A DNA stretch of 64,000 nucleotides from Streptomyces hyaluromycini (GCF_002217755.1 NZ_BCFL01000016.1:1098319-1162318), one strand, 5' to 3'. Shown: positions 34,407 to 43,233, counted from the first letter of the stretch. Program-made: numbers and translations. The notes: generated from the letters alone by a model not told the origin.

Positions 34407-35519
34407 ATGTCACTCGCGACCCCCACACTGGCGCCCCCGCCTGCGAAGACCCCGGTCGTCCCGGCCCCACCCGGACACCCCCGTAGCCGACTTCTCGCCC
34501 TCGACGGACTGCGGCTCGCCGCCGCCCTGATGGTCTGCCTCTACCACTACGCCGGACGCGGCGGAGTCGTCTCCGCGTCCTGGCACCAGAACCCCGACCA
34601 CGTCTTCCCGACCCTGTCCCGGCCGGCCGCCTACGGCTGCCTCGGCGTCGAGTTCTTCTTCGTCATCAGCGGCTTCGTCATCTGCATGAGCAGCTGGGGC
34701 CGCCCCCTCGGCGACTTCTTCCGCTCCCGCGTCGCCCGCCTCTACCCCGCCTACTGGGTCGCCCTGGTGCTGGTCACCGGCGCGTCCCTGGTACTGCCGG
34801 CCGTCGTCCGCGCCGTGCGCCCCGACGAGTTCCTGGTCAACCTGACGATGCTGCAACAGCCGATGGGCGCACCCCGCGTCCTGGGCGTCTGCTGGACGCT
34901 CTGGGTGGAGGTCCGCTTCTACGCCCTGTTCGCGCTGACGGTCGTCCTGCCGGGCGTCACCTACCGCAGGGTGGTGCTGTTCTGCTCGGTGTGGACCCTG
35001 GCCGCCGTCCTGTCCACCGCGGCCGGCGACGGGTCGTGGACCGAGCTGGTCGTGATGCCCCGGTACGCCCCGTACTTCGTCGGCGGCCTGGCCCTCTACC
35101 TCGTGCACCGCTTCGGCGGCCGGCTGCTGCCCTGGGGCATCGTGGCGCTCTCCTGGATCCTCGGGCTGCGCACCGCCACCGAGGGGCTGTGGCACCCGGG
35201 CGCCCCCCGGAACCCGTACGTCGTGATGCTCGTCGTCACCCTGGCGTACGCCGCGGTCGCGGCGGTGGCGGCGGGCTGGACACGACGGGCGGCCTGGCCC
35301 TGGCTGACCACGGCCGGGGCGCTGACCTACCCCTTCTACCTGGTCCACGAACACATCGGATGGTTCGTGATCCGGGTGCTGCACCGGGGGTGGGGAATTC
35401 CGCCATGGCCGACGCTGTTGATCACGGTGTGCGGGATGCTCGGACTGGCCTGGCTGATCCACCGGTTCGTGGAGACACCGTTCGGGCCAAGACTGAAAAG
35501 GGCCCTGCGGACGTCGTGA
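34407..35519 (+). CDS. Acyltransferase 3 family (OafA-like) membrane protein
   Basis: 370 residues, about 10 membrane helices. LLALDGLRLAAALMVCLYHY carries the Asp and catalytic His, EFFFVISGFVICMSSWGRPL the FFxxSGF motif, and RSRVARLYPAYWVALVLV the Arg-rich motif III. These enzymes O-acylate sugars, most often acetylation of surface polysaccharides. It is divergent from the GT29 operon and probably modifies the same polymer. The start at 34407 has only AGGGG eleven bases upstream. Confidence 0.88.
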   Translation: MSLATPTLAPPPAKTPVVPAPPGHPRSRLLALDGLRLAAALMVCLYHYAGRGGVVSASWHQNPDHVFPTLSRPAAYGCLGVEFFFVISGFVICMSSWGRPLGDFFRSRVARLYPAYWVALVLVTGASLVLPAVVRAVRPDEFLVNLTMLQQPMGAPRVLGVCWTLWVEVRFYALFALTVVLPGVTYRRVVLFCSVWTLAAVLSTAAGDGSWTELVVMPRYAPYFVGGLALYLVHRFGGRLLPWGIVALSWILGLRTATEGLWHPGAPRNPYVVMLVVTLAYAAVAAVAAGWTRRAAWPWLTTAGALTYPFYLVHEHIGWFVIRVLHRGWGIPPWPTLLITVCGMLGLAWLIHRFVETPFGPRLKRALRTS

Positions 35520-35529
35520 TTCGCTTCTG

Positions 35530-35576
35530 ATTCACCTCTCGTTCACTTTGGGAAGTTGGCCCGTCGTTCACCTCTC
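35530..35576 (+). promoter_or_regulatory. Orphan PHO-box-like repeats next to IS debris
   Basis: ATTCACCTCTC (35530-35540) is followed directly by GTTCACTTTGG (35541-35551), a good 11-base direct repeat of the PhoP type; GTTCACCTCTC recurs at 35566-35576. No intact gene follows: the IS605/IS630 remnants begin within about 200 bases. The site may be the leftover promoter of a lost cluster gene. Confidence 0.45.
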
Positions 35577-35779
35577 CGTTGGTTTCGGAGATGCAGGGCG
35601 GGCAGGCACCGTAGAGCCCTGTTGTGCACAGGAGTTCCGCAGGGTTCTCACAGGCTTCCTGAGCCGCCAGGAAGCCGCCGGAACGCGGGGCGACCTGCTT
35701 GAGGTCGGGGTCTGCCTTTGATCCTGGGCAGCGCCCCGGCCTTCAGGGTGGAGGTGAGGCACGTCTCAGGACTGTTCTG

Positions 35780-36080
35780 CCCCCGACTGCCAGCACGGAT
35801 CCGCGCCGTTGCCCCGCGCCCACGACAGCCGTCGCACGGGCGCTGCTGGTTCTCGATGTATTGGCGAACAACGGTCAGCGCCGCCTCGCCACAGCTTCCG
35901 GCGAAGTAGGAGCCGGATCAGAAGTGGCCACCCCACAGGTAGCGGCGGACGTGAGCGTCGTACTCCTGCCGCAGGTAGCGGGAGGAGACGCCCTTGAGCG
36001 AGTTGACCAGCTTGGAGAGCTGGACTTTGGGCGGGTAGTGCACAGCAGGTGGACATACTGACCTTGAATGCGTGATGTCG
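35780..36080 (-). pseudogene. IS200/IS605-family TnpA (Y1 transposase) C-terminal remnant
   Basis: The reverse strand reads HVHLL-like YVHLLC, then after a frameshift HYPPKVQLSKLVNSLKGVSS, RYLRQEYDAHVRRYLWGGHF, a TGA in place of the expected Trp, and SGSYFAGSCGEAALTVVRQY ending IENQQRP. This is the C-terminal two thirds of a Y1 transposase, with the HUH motif region partly damaged. The N-terminus is missing exactly where the IS630 remnant begins. Dead gene. The bases 35577-35780 beyond it hold probable element-end sequence and no gene that I recognise. Confidence 0.75.
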
Positions 36081-37140
36081 TCATGGTGGGGCGGGCGCCA
36101 GTCCGGTGCCGGTGAGGCAGCCGTCGAGAACGTCGTGGCGGTACTGGAGCTGGCGTAAGGCCCGCCGGACGACGGTGATCAGGTCATGCGGGTCTGCGAA
36201 CGCGCGGTTGACCGTGGTGGTGCGCCGCAGTACCGACCAGATGCCCTCGCCCGGGTTCAGGTCGGGTGCGTAGGGCGGGAGTTGGTAGACGGTGAGCCAG
36301 TCCCGTTCGGCGATGTAGCGGCGCGTCCCGGCTGTCGGGTGTTCAAGTTGTCCCAGCCCAGCACGATCGGGCCGCCGAGCTGCTGGTGCGCGGTCTGGAC
36401 CAGGTCGCGGTAGTCCTTCCAGGAGAAGCTCTTGCGTCCGTCGGGCCGAGCGTCCGGGCAGGGCCGATAGATCAGCCGGGAGCGACGGCCGGGTTTGTAG
36501 CAGGCCAGGGCGGCGACGGACAAGCGTCGGCGGGAGCGGCCCCGCACGCGCACGACGGGAGTGCGGCCGCGGCGGGACCAGGTACGGGCGGTCGGCGGCG
36601 TCATCGAGAAGCCGACCTCGTCCTCGAAGACGAGCCAGGCGCCGAGCGCCGCCACGGTCCTTTCACCTGCGGCCAGGGCTCCTTCACCTACCCGGCCACC
36701 GCCGTCTCATTGCGTTCCACTGCACGGCGGGCGGGGACCTGGCAGGACCAGTCGTGACGTTTGAGCAGGGCAGCGAGGCCCTGGATGGTGTAGCTCTTGT
36801 GGAACCGGCGCCCGATGAGCGTCTTGATCCGTGACAGGGTCCAAGTCTGGTCCGGCCAGCCGTGCGCCACCGGCCCCTTGAGCAGCTCCGCCTCCAGCAC
36901 GACGAACAACTCGTCACTGAGTATGGGCAACGAGGCCGGCCCCTTGGAGGTCAAAGCTCTCGGCCCGCCCTGGGACCAGGCCCTGCGCCAGCGTTGCACC
37001 GACCGAATGCTGACCCGCAGGTCGCGCGCGATAACCGCGTTCTCGTCGCCCTGGACGAACCAATCGGCAGCCACCATCCTCAGCTTCTCGCGGAAAGCCC
37101 GCCGCTCGTCGGTCAGTCCGCCTCCCTGCGCATACCTCAT
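36081..37140 (-). pseudogene. IS630-family transposase, broken by a stop and frameshifts
   Basis: Residues from 37140 leftwards: DERRAFREKLRMVAADWFVQ, the HTH IARDLRVSIRSVQRWRRAW, and WTLSRIKTLIGRRFHKSYTI. A TAG at about 36690 interrupts after AVAG. In a shifted frame the DDE domain follows (LVFEDEVGFSMTPPTARTWS, LGWDNLNT). A further shift gives YIAERDWLTVYQLPPYAPDL, NPGEGIWSVLRR and GCLTGTGLAPAPP before the TGA at 36081. All catalytic acids can be found but in three frames, so the gene is inactive. It sits between the tnpA and tnpB remnants. Confidence 0.85.
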
Positions 37141-37295
37141 GCAGTCGGCATACCGCAGGGATCACGAGCCGTCAGCCCCTGCCGACACCACGCTTTGAAG
37201 GCCAGTAGTCCTCTTCGCCGTTGAATTGCTTCAGTTCGGCCTCAAAGCCCTCGCAGACCTCCCTCATGATCTCTTCGCAGCGCGTCAGTATCCCG

Positions 37296-38000
37296 TCCGT
37301 CATCGACGCCGGAGTCAACGTCCCTCTCGCCCTGTCCGACGGCGACCATCAGAATCACGGCCGCCCCGCACGGCTCCCGAACGGCACGGCCGACCGGGAC
37401 GATTGGCTGAACCCCGACGAGAAGGCCAAGCTGCTCCGCCTGAAGCAGCGGGCTGCGCACCGCAAGAGCTTCCGCAAGCCGGGCCGGAAAACCTCCACCC
37501 GGCTGAAGCGGACCTACGACCAGATGGCAAGCCTCCACGCGACAGCCAAACGCAGGGCGAGTGACTGGCAGCACCGGACCACCCACCGAACTCGCCCGCG
37601 CGTACAGCGGGATCGTGGTGGATGAACTGGACATCCCCAACATGGTCAAGAGTGCCAGAGGCACCGTAGAGAACCCGAGGAAGAACGTCGCGCAGAAGTC
37701 CGCTCTCAACCGCTCCGTCAGCCAAGAGGCGTGGGGACGCACGGTGACGATGCTGACGTACAAGGCCGCCCGCCACGGCGGCACCCTGCACAAGGTTTCC
37801 GCTCCCGGTACTTCCCGGCGCTGCTCGATGTGCGGCTTCACCACACCGGGCAGCAGGGAGTACCAGGCTGTGTTCGTATGCAAGAACGAAGACTGCGGCT
37901 GGTCCGGCAATGCCGACCGCAACGCCGCACGGAACATCTTGCACCTGTACCGGATGGGCCATGTGCTCATCCCGGCTGCCGGGAGGGCAGTCGTCAGGCG
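37296..38000 (+). pseudogene. IS605-family TnpB (RNA-guided nuclease) remnant, frameshifted
   Basis: The frame from about 37296 reads VIDAGVNVPLALSDG (RuvC-I Asp), then EKAKLLRLKQRAAHRKSFRK. Near 37590 it shifts to another frame with ELARAYSGIVVDELDIPNMV (RuvC-II Glu), TVTMLTYKAARHGGTLHKVS, the zinc finger CSMCGFTTPG...CKNEDCGW, and GNADRNAARNILHLYR (RuvC-III Asp). The N-terminal wedge/REC half is absent. All three RuvC acids and the zinc finger survive, so decay is recent, but no functional protein can be made. No guide-RNA scaffold could be recognised downstream. Confidence 0.82.
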
Positions 38001-38946
38001 CCCGCAAAGCGTCAGATGGGGAAGAGCGCGATCACCGCACCGGCCGACACACATGGGGCCCAACTCGACAATGCAGACCGAAACCGACTGCCATCTGAGC
38101 ATGGAGGACACGGCGAGGCACCGGACCATACAGCTGAAGCCGAAGGCCATGCGGGCAGCGGAGTCCAACTGCCCCGCTACGCCGCGGACATCCCGGAGGA
38201 GCCGACACCCGCACCCGAGCCTCCGACCCTGCCATCGCTGGTGATCATCACGGGCCATTCTGCAGGCGATGAGGCAGCTCCCACCCGCATTCCCGGTCCG
38301 TGAATTTCACGGCGTAGCCGAAGACGATGCGGAGGAGCCGAAACGGACAATGAGGGCTCAGGAAGGGAAAGAACCACGCATCGGCATGAACAGTCGCGAC
38401 GAGCGGATCGCCCGGCGCCTCCACACAGAGCTCCGGAGAGTCGCCGATCCGGTTTGATCAGGCGCCGTCGAATCGGCCCGGAATGTGGAGCGCGCACGGA
38501 CCCTTGTGATCACGAAGTTCGCCACACTTGGGATGCCTGATCACGCCAGCACGGCGCGCGCCGCCAGCAGCATCCAGGCCCTCATTGCGCGGATGCCCGT
38601 TACCTCGCATGACTCTCCGGGCGACGCAAAATGCGAGGCTATCCTAAGCCAGCAGAAACATCACAATAGTCCTCCATGCGAAAATTGCGGCCACGTGAGA
38701 TCGAACACGTTACCGTGTGTCGAAATTTCCGACTCCTCACGATTCAAGTCGGGAGCACTCAACGCGAAGGAAGACAGAGGATGACAGGTCCACTAATTCC
38801 ACGCTCCGAGCCTCCCTCGCAATGAGGCATCCACCCTGACTCCCGAGTGGCTCAAAATTCACTCGATACCGAGATCATCTCCTCATAATATCGACTTAAG
38901 CGCGCCATTTTCGGGCGGCGCGTTACAGCGACCACAAGGAGAGATT
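38001..38946. other. Gene-poor region, lower GC toward the right
   Basis: 946 bases between the tnpB remnant and the secreted-protein gene. Open frames here have no recognisable domains or good ribosome sites. Composition becomes visibly more AT-rich from about 38600, matching the following gene. I see no tRNA or terminator. Probably IS-derived and foreign DNA. Confidence 0.5.
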
Positions 38947-39348
38947 TTGTCCAAGGTACGTCGCACCATCGCTGCAGCTGCTGTCTCAGCGGGAATTCTG
39001 GGAGCCATGACTCTTGCCGTCTCGCCGGCTTCTGCCGCCGCGTCGGTATCCGGAACATGCTTCGGCTACACGGGAAATTTCAACGAGTGGGGCTTTACGA
39101 AGATCGACTGGAAGTACGGGCCGGACGAATGCTTCGGCGTAGCGCCGTCCGGAAGCATCTGGCACACATGGTCCGGCGCAGGCGGATGGAAAGAAATGCC
39201 CGGTAATGGCACAGCGGTTGAGCTCTACGGGTGGGACGAAGACTCTTCCCAGAAGACCGTCTACTTTCTCGTCGAGAGCCACAACCTGTGGTGCAACACG
39301 GACAATTACTCTACGAATGTCTGGAGCGGCTGGTACTTCCCCTGCTAA
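38947..39348 (+). CDS. Small secreted protein, four cysteines, unknown function
   Basis: 133 residues beginning with TTG (AAGGAG five bases upstream). MSKVRRTIAAAAVSAGILGA followed by a hydrophobic run and SPASA-A is a typical Sec signal peptide, cut near residue 31. The mature part is about 100 residues, rich in Trp, Tyr, Gly and Asn, with four Cys (GTCFG, DECFG, LWCNT, YFPC-end), enough for two disulfides. No family was recognised. Base composition is clearly less GC-rich than neighbours and it stands among IS debris, so transfer from elsewhere is likely. Candidates: exported structural peptide or small toxin-like protein; nothing decides. Confidence 0.75.
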   Translation: MSKVRRTIAAAAVSAGILGAMTLAVSPASAAASVSGTCFGYTGNFNEWGFTKIDWKYGPDECFGVAPSGSIWHTWSGAGGWKEMPGNGTAVELYGWDEDSSQKTVYFLVESHNLWCNTDNYSTNVWSGWYFPC

Positions 39349-39679
39349 CCCTCAGCGCCCACGAAGAAAGTGACGTCCGGCTGATTTGATCGTGCAGGAC
39401 CGGGGCGATGCCGGACGGGTGAGCACGGCACTTGTGGATTGCTGAGTTCTCCACGCTTGAAGATCCGCAAGACTGCCGTGTTCGCTGCTCCCGGTTCGCA
39501 GCACTGCTCCGCGCGCCACACTGGAGTCGGCTCCGAGTTCCGACACTGGTCTCGAAAGTAGCCACGTTCGACGCGAGCCCGCACGTCGGCGGAATCGAAT
39601 CCCCGAGTTCCACAACCAGGACCTCACGTCGGTCTCAGCCGGGGAAGTCCCTGAGGACCGCCCGGCCCCGACCAGGGCG
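39349..39679. other. Intergenic, no supported gene
   Basis: 331 bases between the secreted-protein gene and the convergent TetR gene. Short frames on both strands have no start signals or known domains. No strong hairpin was seen. Confidence 0.5.
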
Positions 39680-40324
39680 CTACAGGTACCGGACCCCGAT
39701 CCCCGCAATCACCAACTCCAGCCCTTCCTCGAACTGGCGGTCGTAGTCGGTGAAGAGTTCTCGGCCCGCTGCTGCCGACAAGGGGAAGTCGGCCAGGATG
39801 CGGGCTCGTTCGTCCACGTCGTAGCCCTCCCGGCGTTGGCCCGGGAGGGGTTCGACGCCCTGTTCCTCGGTCACGAAGCCGATGGTGTAGGCGTTCGTCG
39901 TCATGCCCGCCTGGGCCGCCTGGGCGAGGGTGAAGCCGGCCTCCGTCATGATGCGCAGGTACGCCTCCTGCTCCGGGGCGTGGTCGATGCCCGTGAAGCG
40001 TGAGCCGCTGTAGACCCTGGCGCCGTCGCGGTAGCCGAGCAGGGCGGTGCGCAGCCTCCGGCCCGCCGTGCGCAGCCCGTCCTGCCAGGTGCCGGCGAGG
40101 TCGAGCCGGGTGCCCGCGACCATGCGGCGGTACATCTCCGTCGCCATCTCGTCGAGCAGCGCCTGCTTGTCCTTGAAGTGCCAGTAGAGGGCCGGGGCCT
40201 TGACGTCCAGCTCCTTGGCGATGGCCCGGAGGGTCAGTCCCTCCAGGCCGACCTCGTTGAGCAGGCGCAGGGCCGTGTCGGCGACCCGGCGGCGGTCGAG
40301 GGGGGCGCGTCGTTCCGTACTCAC
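39680..40324 (-). CDS. TetR family regulator (TetR class, TetR_C_1 domain)
   Basis: 214 residues, VSTERRAPLDRRRVADTALR start. HTH: LEGLTLRAIAKELDVKAPAL followed by YWHFKDKQALLDEMA, the classic TetR recognition helix. The C-terminal ligand domain has LRTALLGYRDGARVYSGSRF and TTNAYTIGFVTEEQG. GTG at 40324 follows TAAGCT (40337-40332) by seven bases, indicating a leaderless mRNA. It is divergent from the FAD monooxygenase gene, and the gap holds two identical-type palindromic operators. It therefore most likely represses itself and the monooxygenase. Confidence 0.9.
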   Translation of the reverse strand: MSTERRAPLDRRRVADTALRLLNEVGLEGLTLRAIAKELDVKAPALYWHFKDKQALLDEMATEMYRRMVAGTRLDLAGTWQDGLRTAGRRLRTALLGYRDGARVYSGSRFTGIDHAPEQEAYLRIMTEAGFTLAQAAQAGMTTNAYTIGFVTEEQGVEPLPGQRREGYDVDERARILADFPLSAAAGRELFTDYDRQFEEGLELVIAGIGVRYL

Positions 40325-40333
40325 GCTTGACAG

Positions 40334-40348
40334 CTTAACAGCGTTAAG
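40334..40348. promoter_or_regulatory. TetR operator A, CTTAACAGCGTTAAG
   Basis: 15-bp palindrome with 6-bp arms. It overlaps the -10 box of tetR and lies just after a TTGACA -35 box (40327-40332) facing the monooxygenase, so one bound repressor would block both promoters. Confidence 0.75.
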
Positions 40349-40370
40349 TGCAGCCTTGTCGTCAACGGCA

Positions 40371-40385
40371 CTTAACAACGTTAAG
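40371..40385. promoter_or_regulatory. TetR operator B, CTTAACAACGTTAAG
   Basis: Second palindrome, same arms as operator A, 37 bp away, ending 10 bases before the monooxygenase ATG. It overlaps the ribosome site AAGGGGAA. Confidence 0.75.
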
Positions 40386-40395
40386 GGGAAATGTG

Positions 40396-41784
40396 ATGGA
40401 TTCGGTAGATGTACTGGTCGTCGGCGCCGGGCCCACCGGGCTCGCCCTCGGTATCGACCTCGCCCGGCGCGGGGTGGACGCGCTGGTCGTGGAGGCGGGC
40501 GGGAAGCTGTTCCCCGGCTCGCGCGGCAAGGGGATCCAGCCCCGCACCCAGGAGGTCTACGACGACCTCGGCGTGCTCGACGCGATGCGCGCGGCCGGCG
40601 GCCCCTACCCGCCCACGCTGCTCTGGAAGAACGGCGAGCCCGTCGAGACGAAGCCGATGTTCGACCCGGTGCCGGCGGACGAAGGGGCGCCGTACACCGA
40701 ACCGCTGATGGTCGCGCAGTGGCGCACCCAGGAGGTGCTGTACGCGCGGCTGCGGGAGCTGGGCGGCCGGGTCGGGTTCGGGCGCGCGCTGACGGGTCTG
40801 GAGCAGGACGCGCAGGGCGTGACGGCCGGTTTCGCCGACGGTACGGCGGTTCGCGCGCGGTACGTGGTGGCGGCGGACGGCGGCCGTTCGACCGTACGGC
40901 GTGCGGTGGGCGTCGGGATGACCGGCGAGTCGGTCGACCCGAGCCCCTTCCTGGTGGCCGACCTGCGGGTGCGGGGCCTCGACCGCGACCACTGGCACAC
41001 CTTCGTCGGCGACGACGGCTGCGGTGTGGCGCTGTGCCCGCTGGCCGGGACCGACGACTTCCAGCTGGGCGCCCGGCTGCCCGAGGGCACGCGGATCGAC
41101 CTGTCCCTGGAGGGTCTGCGCCGGCTGGTGACGACGTACAGCCACCTCGACGCGGCGGACATCACCGAGGTGCGCTGGGCCTCCGACTTCCGCCCCCGCG
41201 CCGCACTGGCCGACCGGTTCCGGGCGGGCCGGGTCTTCCTGGCCGGAGACGCGGCCCATGTCCACTCCCCGGCCGGCGGCCAGGGCCTGAACACCAGCGT
41301 CCAGGACGCCTACAACCTCGGCTGGAAGCTGGCCGCGGTCCTCGCCGGCAGGGCCCCGGAAGCTCTCCTCGACACCTATGAGGAGGAGCGCCGCCCCAAC
41401 GCCGCCGCCATGCTGGGCCTCTCGACGAGCGTCCACCACGGCGAGGTACGGCGGGGCGGGGCGACGGTCCAGCTGGCGCTCGGCTACCGGGAGTCCTCGC
41501 TGACGGAGGAGACCCGGGCGCACCCGGGTCCGGTACGGGCGGGCGACCGCGCACCGGACGGGCGGAACGCGGACGGGGTGCGGATGTTCGACGCCTTCCG
41601 GGGGCCGCACTGGACCCTGCTGACACCGGAACCGGTGGCCGACATCCGCAGCCTGCGGGCACCGGAGTCGTACGGCCCGGGTGTGTTCCTGGTCCGCCCG
41701 GACGGCTATGTGGGCTGGGCGGGCGAGACGGCCGAGGGGCTGCGGACGTACGCGGCGCGCACGGGGGTCTTCGACCCCGCCTAA
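40396..41784 (+). CDS. FAD-dependent aromatic monooxygenase (PheA/TfdB, class A)
   Basis: 462 residues. Motifs of flavoprotein hydroxylases: VLVVGAGPTGLALGIDLARR (FAD dinucleotide), VVAADGGRSTVRRAVGV (DG motif) and VFLAGDAAHVHSPAGGQGLN (GD motif), then DAYNLGWKLAAVL. The C-terminus has the thioredoxin-like tail of this group (GPHWTLLTPEP, GPGVFLVRPDGYVGWAG). It hydroxylates phenolic or polyketide-like substrates with NAD(P)H and O2. Control by the divergent TetR repressor suggests induction by an aromatic drug or metabolite, i.e. detoxification or resistance. The substrate is not known. Confidence 0.9.
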   Translation: MDSVDVLVVGAGPTGLALGIDLARRGVDALVVEAGGKLFPGSRGKGIQPRTQEVYDDLGVLDAMRAAGGPYPPTLLWKNGEPVETKPMFDPVPADEGAPYTEPLMVAQWRTQEVLYARLRELGGRVGFGRALTGLEQDAQGVTAGFADGTAVRARYVVAADGGRSTVRRAVGVGMTGESVDPSPFLVADLRVRGLDRDHWHTFVGDDGCGVALCPLAGTDDFQLGARLPEGTRIDLSLEGLRRLVTTYSHLDAADITEVRWASDFRPRAALADRFRAGRVFLAGDAAHVHSPAGGQGLNTSVQDAYNLGWKLAAVLAGRAPEALLDTYEEERRPNAAAMLGLSTSVHHGEVRRGGATVQLALGYRESSLTEETRAHPGPVRAGDRAPDGRNADGVRMFDAFRGPHWTLLTPEPVADIRSLRAPESYGPGVFLVRPDGYVGWAGETAEGLRTYAARTGVFDPA

Positions 41785-41909
41785 GCGCTCCGCTGGGAGG
41801 GCCGCATCGGGTCGTCTCGCGCCTGCGGCGCCGTGGTGGCTGGTCGCGCCCACGCGGCGGTAGCCGCATATCGGACAGGGCCCCGCGCCCCTTACGGGGC
41901 GCTGCCCAA
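41785..41909. repeat. Intergenic repeat family copy C with terminator hairpin
   Basis: Long copy closely matching copy A (22788): GCGCTCCGCTGG, CTGCGGCGCCGT, GTGGCTGGTCGCGCCCACGC, and a hairpin GCGCCCC-TTAC-GGGGCGC (41885-41902) that overlaps the last codons of the TMEM175 gene. Again at a convergent junction. Confidence 0.8.
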
Positions 41910-42587
41910 CCCCGGACTTCGCCGGAGGCCCCGCAGGCCGATCCTTATGACAGGGAGCAGAGCCCAGCACAGGGACGCCCAGTGGGTGACCAGCGCGACC
42001 GGTATGGAGATGAGGAAGGCCAGCATCATCGCGGTCAGCCAGCCCAGGGTGTTCGACACGGCCTCCGACGAGTCGGAGGCGCTGAGCAGGCCCGACCTGC
42101 GCAGGTCCGCGAAGGCCAGCCGGAAGAACAGGCAGGCCAGGACCTGGTTGGCCGCGTACACGATGAGCTGGACCTGGTACGCGTCGGCCTCACTGGTCAG
42201 CAGCTTCGTCGTGAACGGCATGAGGACGATCGCGAGCAGCCACAGCAGGTTCCACCGGATGGCACCGCCCGAGAGTCCGGTCGCGTACCGGAACAGGCGC
42301 TGATGGATCATCCAGTGGATGGCGACGGCCCAGAAGCTGACCAGGAACGCGGTGTACTCCGCGAGGTGCTCGCGCAGGAAGTGCAGGACGCCGGAGTTGC
42401 CGTGGACCTCCCCGGTGGGGACCGGCAGTTCCAGGGCGAGCAGGGTGATGGCGATGGCCACCACGGCGTCCGAGAAGTAGATCAGCCGCTCCGGACTGGC
42501 CGGCCGGCCTCCGGGGCCGGGGTCCTCCTCGGTGTTCTCGGTCCGGTGCTGGGGCCCGGCGGTGTGCTGCGCGCGGGTGTCGGGCAT
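41892..42587 (-). CDS. TMEM175 family potassium-channel-like protein
   Basis: 231 residues, about six membrane helices. The selectivity signature FSDAVVAIAITLLALELPVP in helix 1 marks the TMEM175 (DUF1211) family; bacterial members are leak-type K+ channels. Later helices: FLVSFWAVAIHWMIHQRLFR, WNLLWLLAIVLMPFTTKLL. The first 30 residues are hydrophilic. Its last codons lie in the repeat-borne hairpin. Confidence 0.85.
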   Translation of the reverse strand: MPDTRAQHTAGPQHRTENTEEDPGPGGRPASPERLIYFSDAVVAIAITLLALELPVPTGEVHGNSGVLHFLREHLAEYTAFLVSFWAVAIHWMIHQRLFRYATGLSGGAIRWNLLWLLAIVLMPFTTKLLTSEADAYQVQLIVYAANQVLACLFFRLAFADLRRSGLLSASDSSEAVSNTLGWLTAMMLAFLISIPVALVTHWASLCWALLPVIRIGLRGLRRSPGLGSAP

Positions 42588-42640
42588 GTTCGACTGCTTC
42601 CTCGTGTAGAGCCGTACAGGAGCGTGCGGAGCTGTGGACG

Positions 42641-43192
42641 TCAGGCCAGGGCCTGCGCGGCGCCCTCCCTGGCCCGTGCCGCGTACCGGCCGCCGACGGC
42701 GAAGGGGAGGACGAACGCCAGGATCTGGGCGGTGACGAGCGGCACCGTCGCGGAGTGGTCGTAGCCGACGACGGCGGCACAGGCGAGCGCGCCGAGGGTG
42801 AACCCGGCCGCCCAGATGGCGGTCAGCACCATGTTGACCCTGAGGAACCGGGGGGAGTCCCAGAACTCCCGGGGCACCTCGGCCCGGGCGAAGGTCAGGG
42901 TGAACGGGCGGCGGACGGCGAGGGAGGCCAGGGCCGTGGCCGCCAGGGTGGCGTTCGCCAGGGCGCAGATCCAGTGCTGGAGGCCGGTGCCGGGATCGGC
43001 CAGTGCGATACCGGCCATGACCACGAAGAACCCGCAGGTGGCGGCCCCCAGAAGGTCGACCGTGCGGGCGCGGAGCTGCCGGGAGAGCAGATACAGCGCG
43101 GCCAGGGCGGCGGCGCTCGTGCCCAGTCGCCAGTCGACCGGGCTCAGGGCCGCGTAACACAGCCAGGGCGCGAAACCGCGGACGTAATTCAC
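42641..43192 (-). CDS. Membrane protein of unknown function
   Basis: 183 residues, five or six predicted membrane helices (TSAAALAALYLLSRQLRART, GFFVVMAGIALADPGTG, LANATLAATALASLAVRRPF, LVTAQILAFVLPFAVGG). No family recognised; the RPFTLTFARAEVPREFWDSP segment between helices is the most distinctive part. GTG at 43192 has GAAGGAG seven bases upstream. It is divergent from the PadR gene, which probably controls it through the dyad at 43222-43233. Confidence 0.75.
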   Translation of the reverse strand: MNYVRGFAPWLCYAALSPVDWRLGTSAAALAALYLLSRQLRARTVDLLGAATCGFFVVMAGIALADPGTGLQHWICALANATLAATALASLAVRRPFTLTFARAEVPREFWDSPRFLRVNMVLTAIWAAGFTLGALACAAVVGYDHSATVPLVTAQILAFVLPFAVGGRYAARAREGAAQALA

Positions 43193-43221
43193 CGGGTGTC
43201 TCCTTCGGGACAGACCGAGAG

Positions 43222-43233
43222 TCCAATGTTGGA
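43222..43233. promoter_or_regulatory. Dyad TCCAA-TG-TTGGA between membrane gene and PadR
   Basis: Five-base arms around TG, with another TCCAA half-site at 43237. Placed 30 bases upstream of the membrane gene and about 75 before padR. A PadR-type operator is plausible. Confidence 0.45.

Noticed and set aside
38000..38300. Guide-RNA (omega RNA) scaffold downstream of the tnpB remnant
   Set aside because: No recognisable conserved stem-loop or element end; the gene itself is broken.
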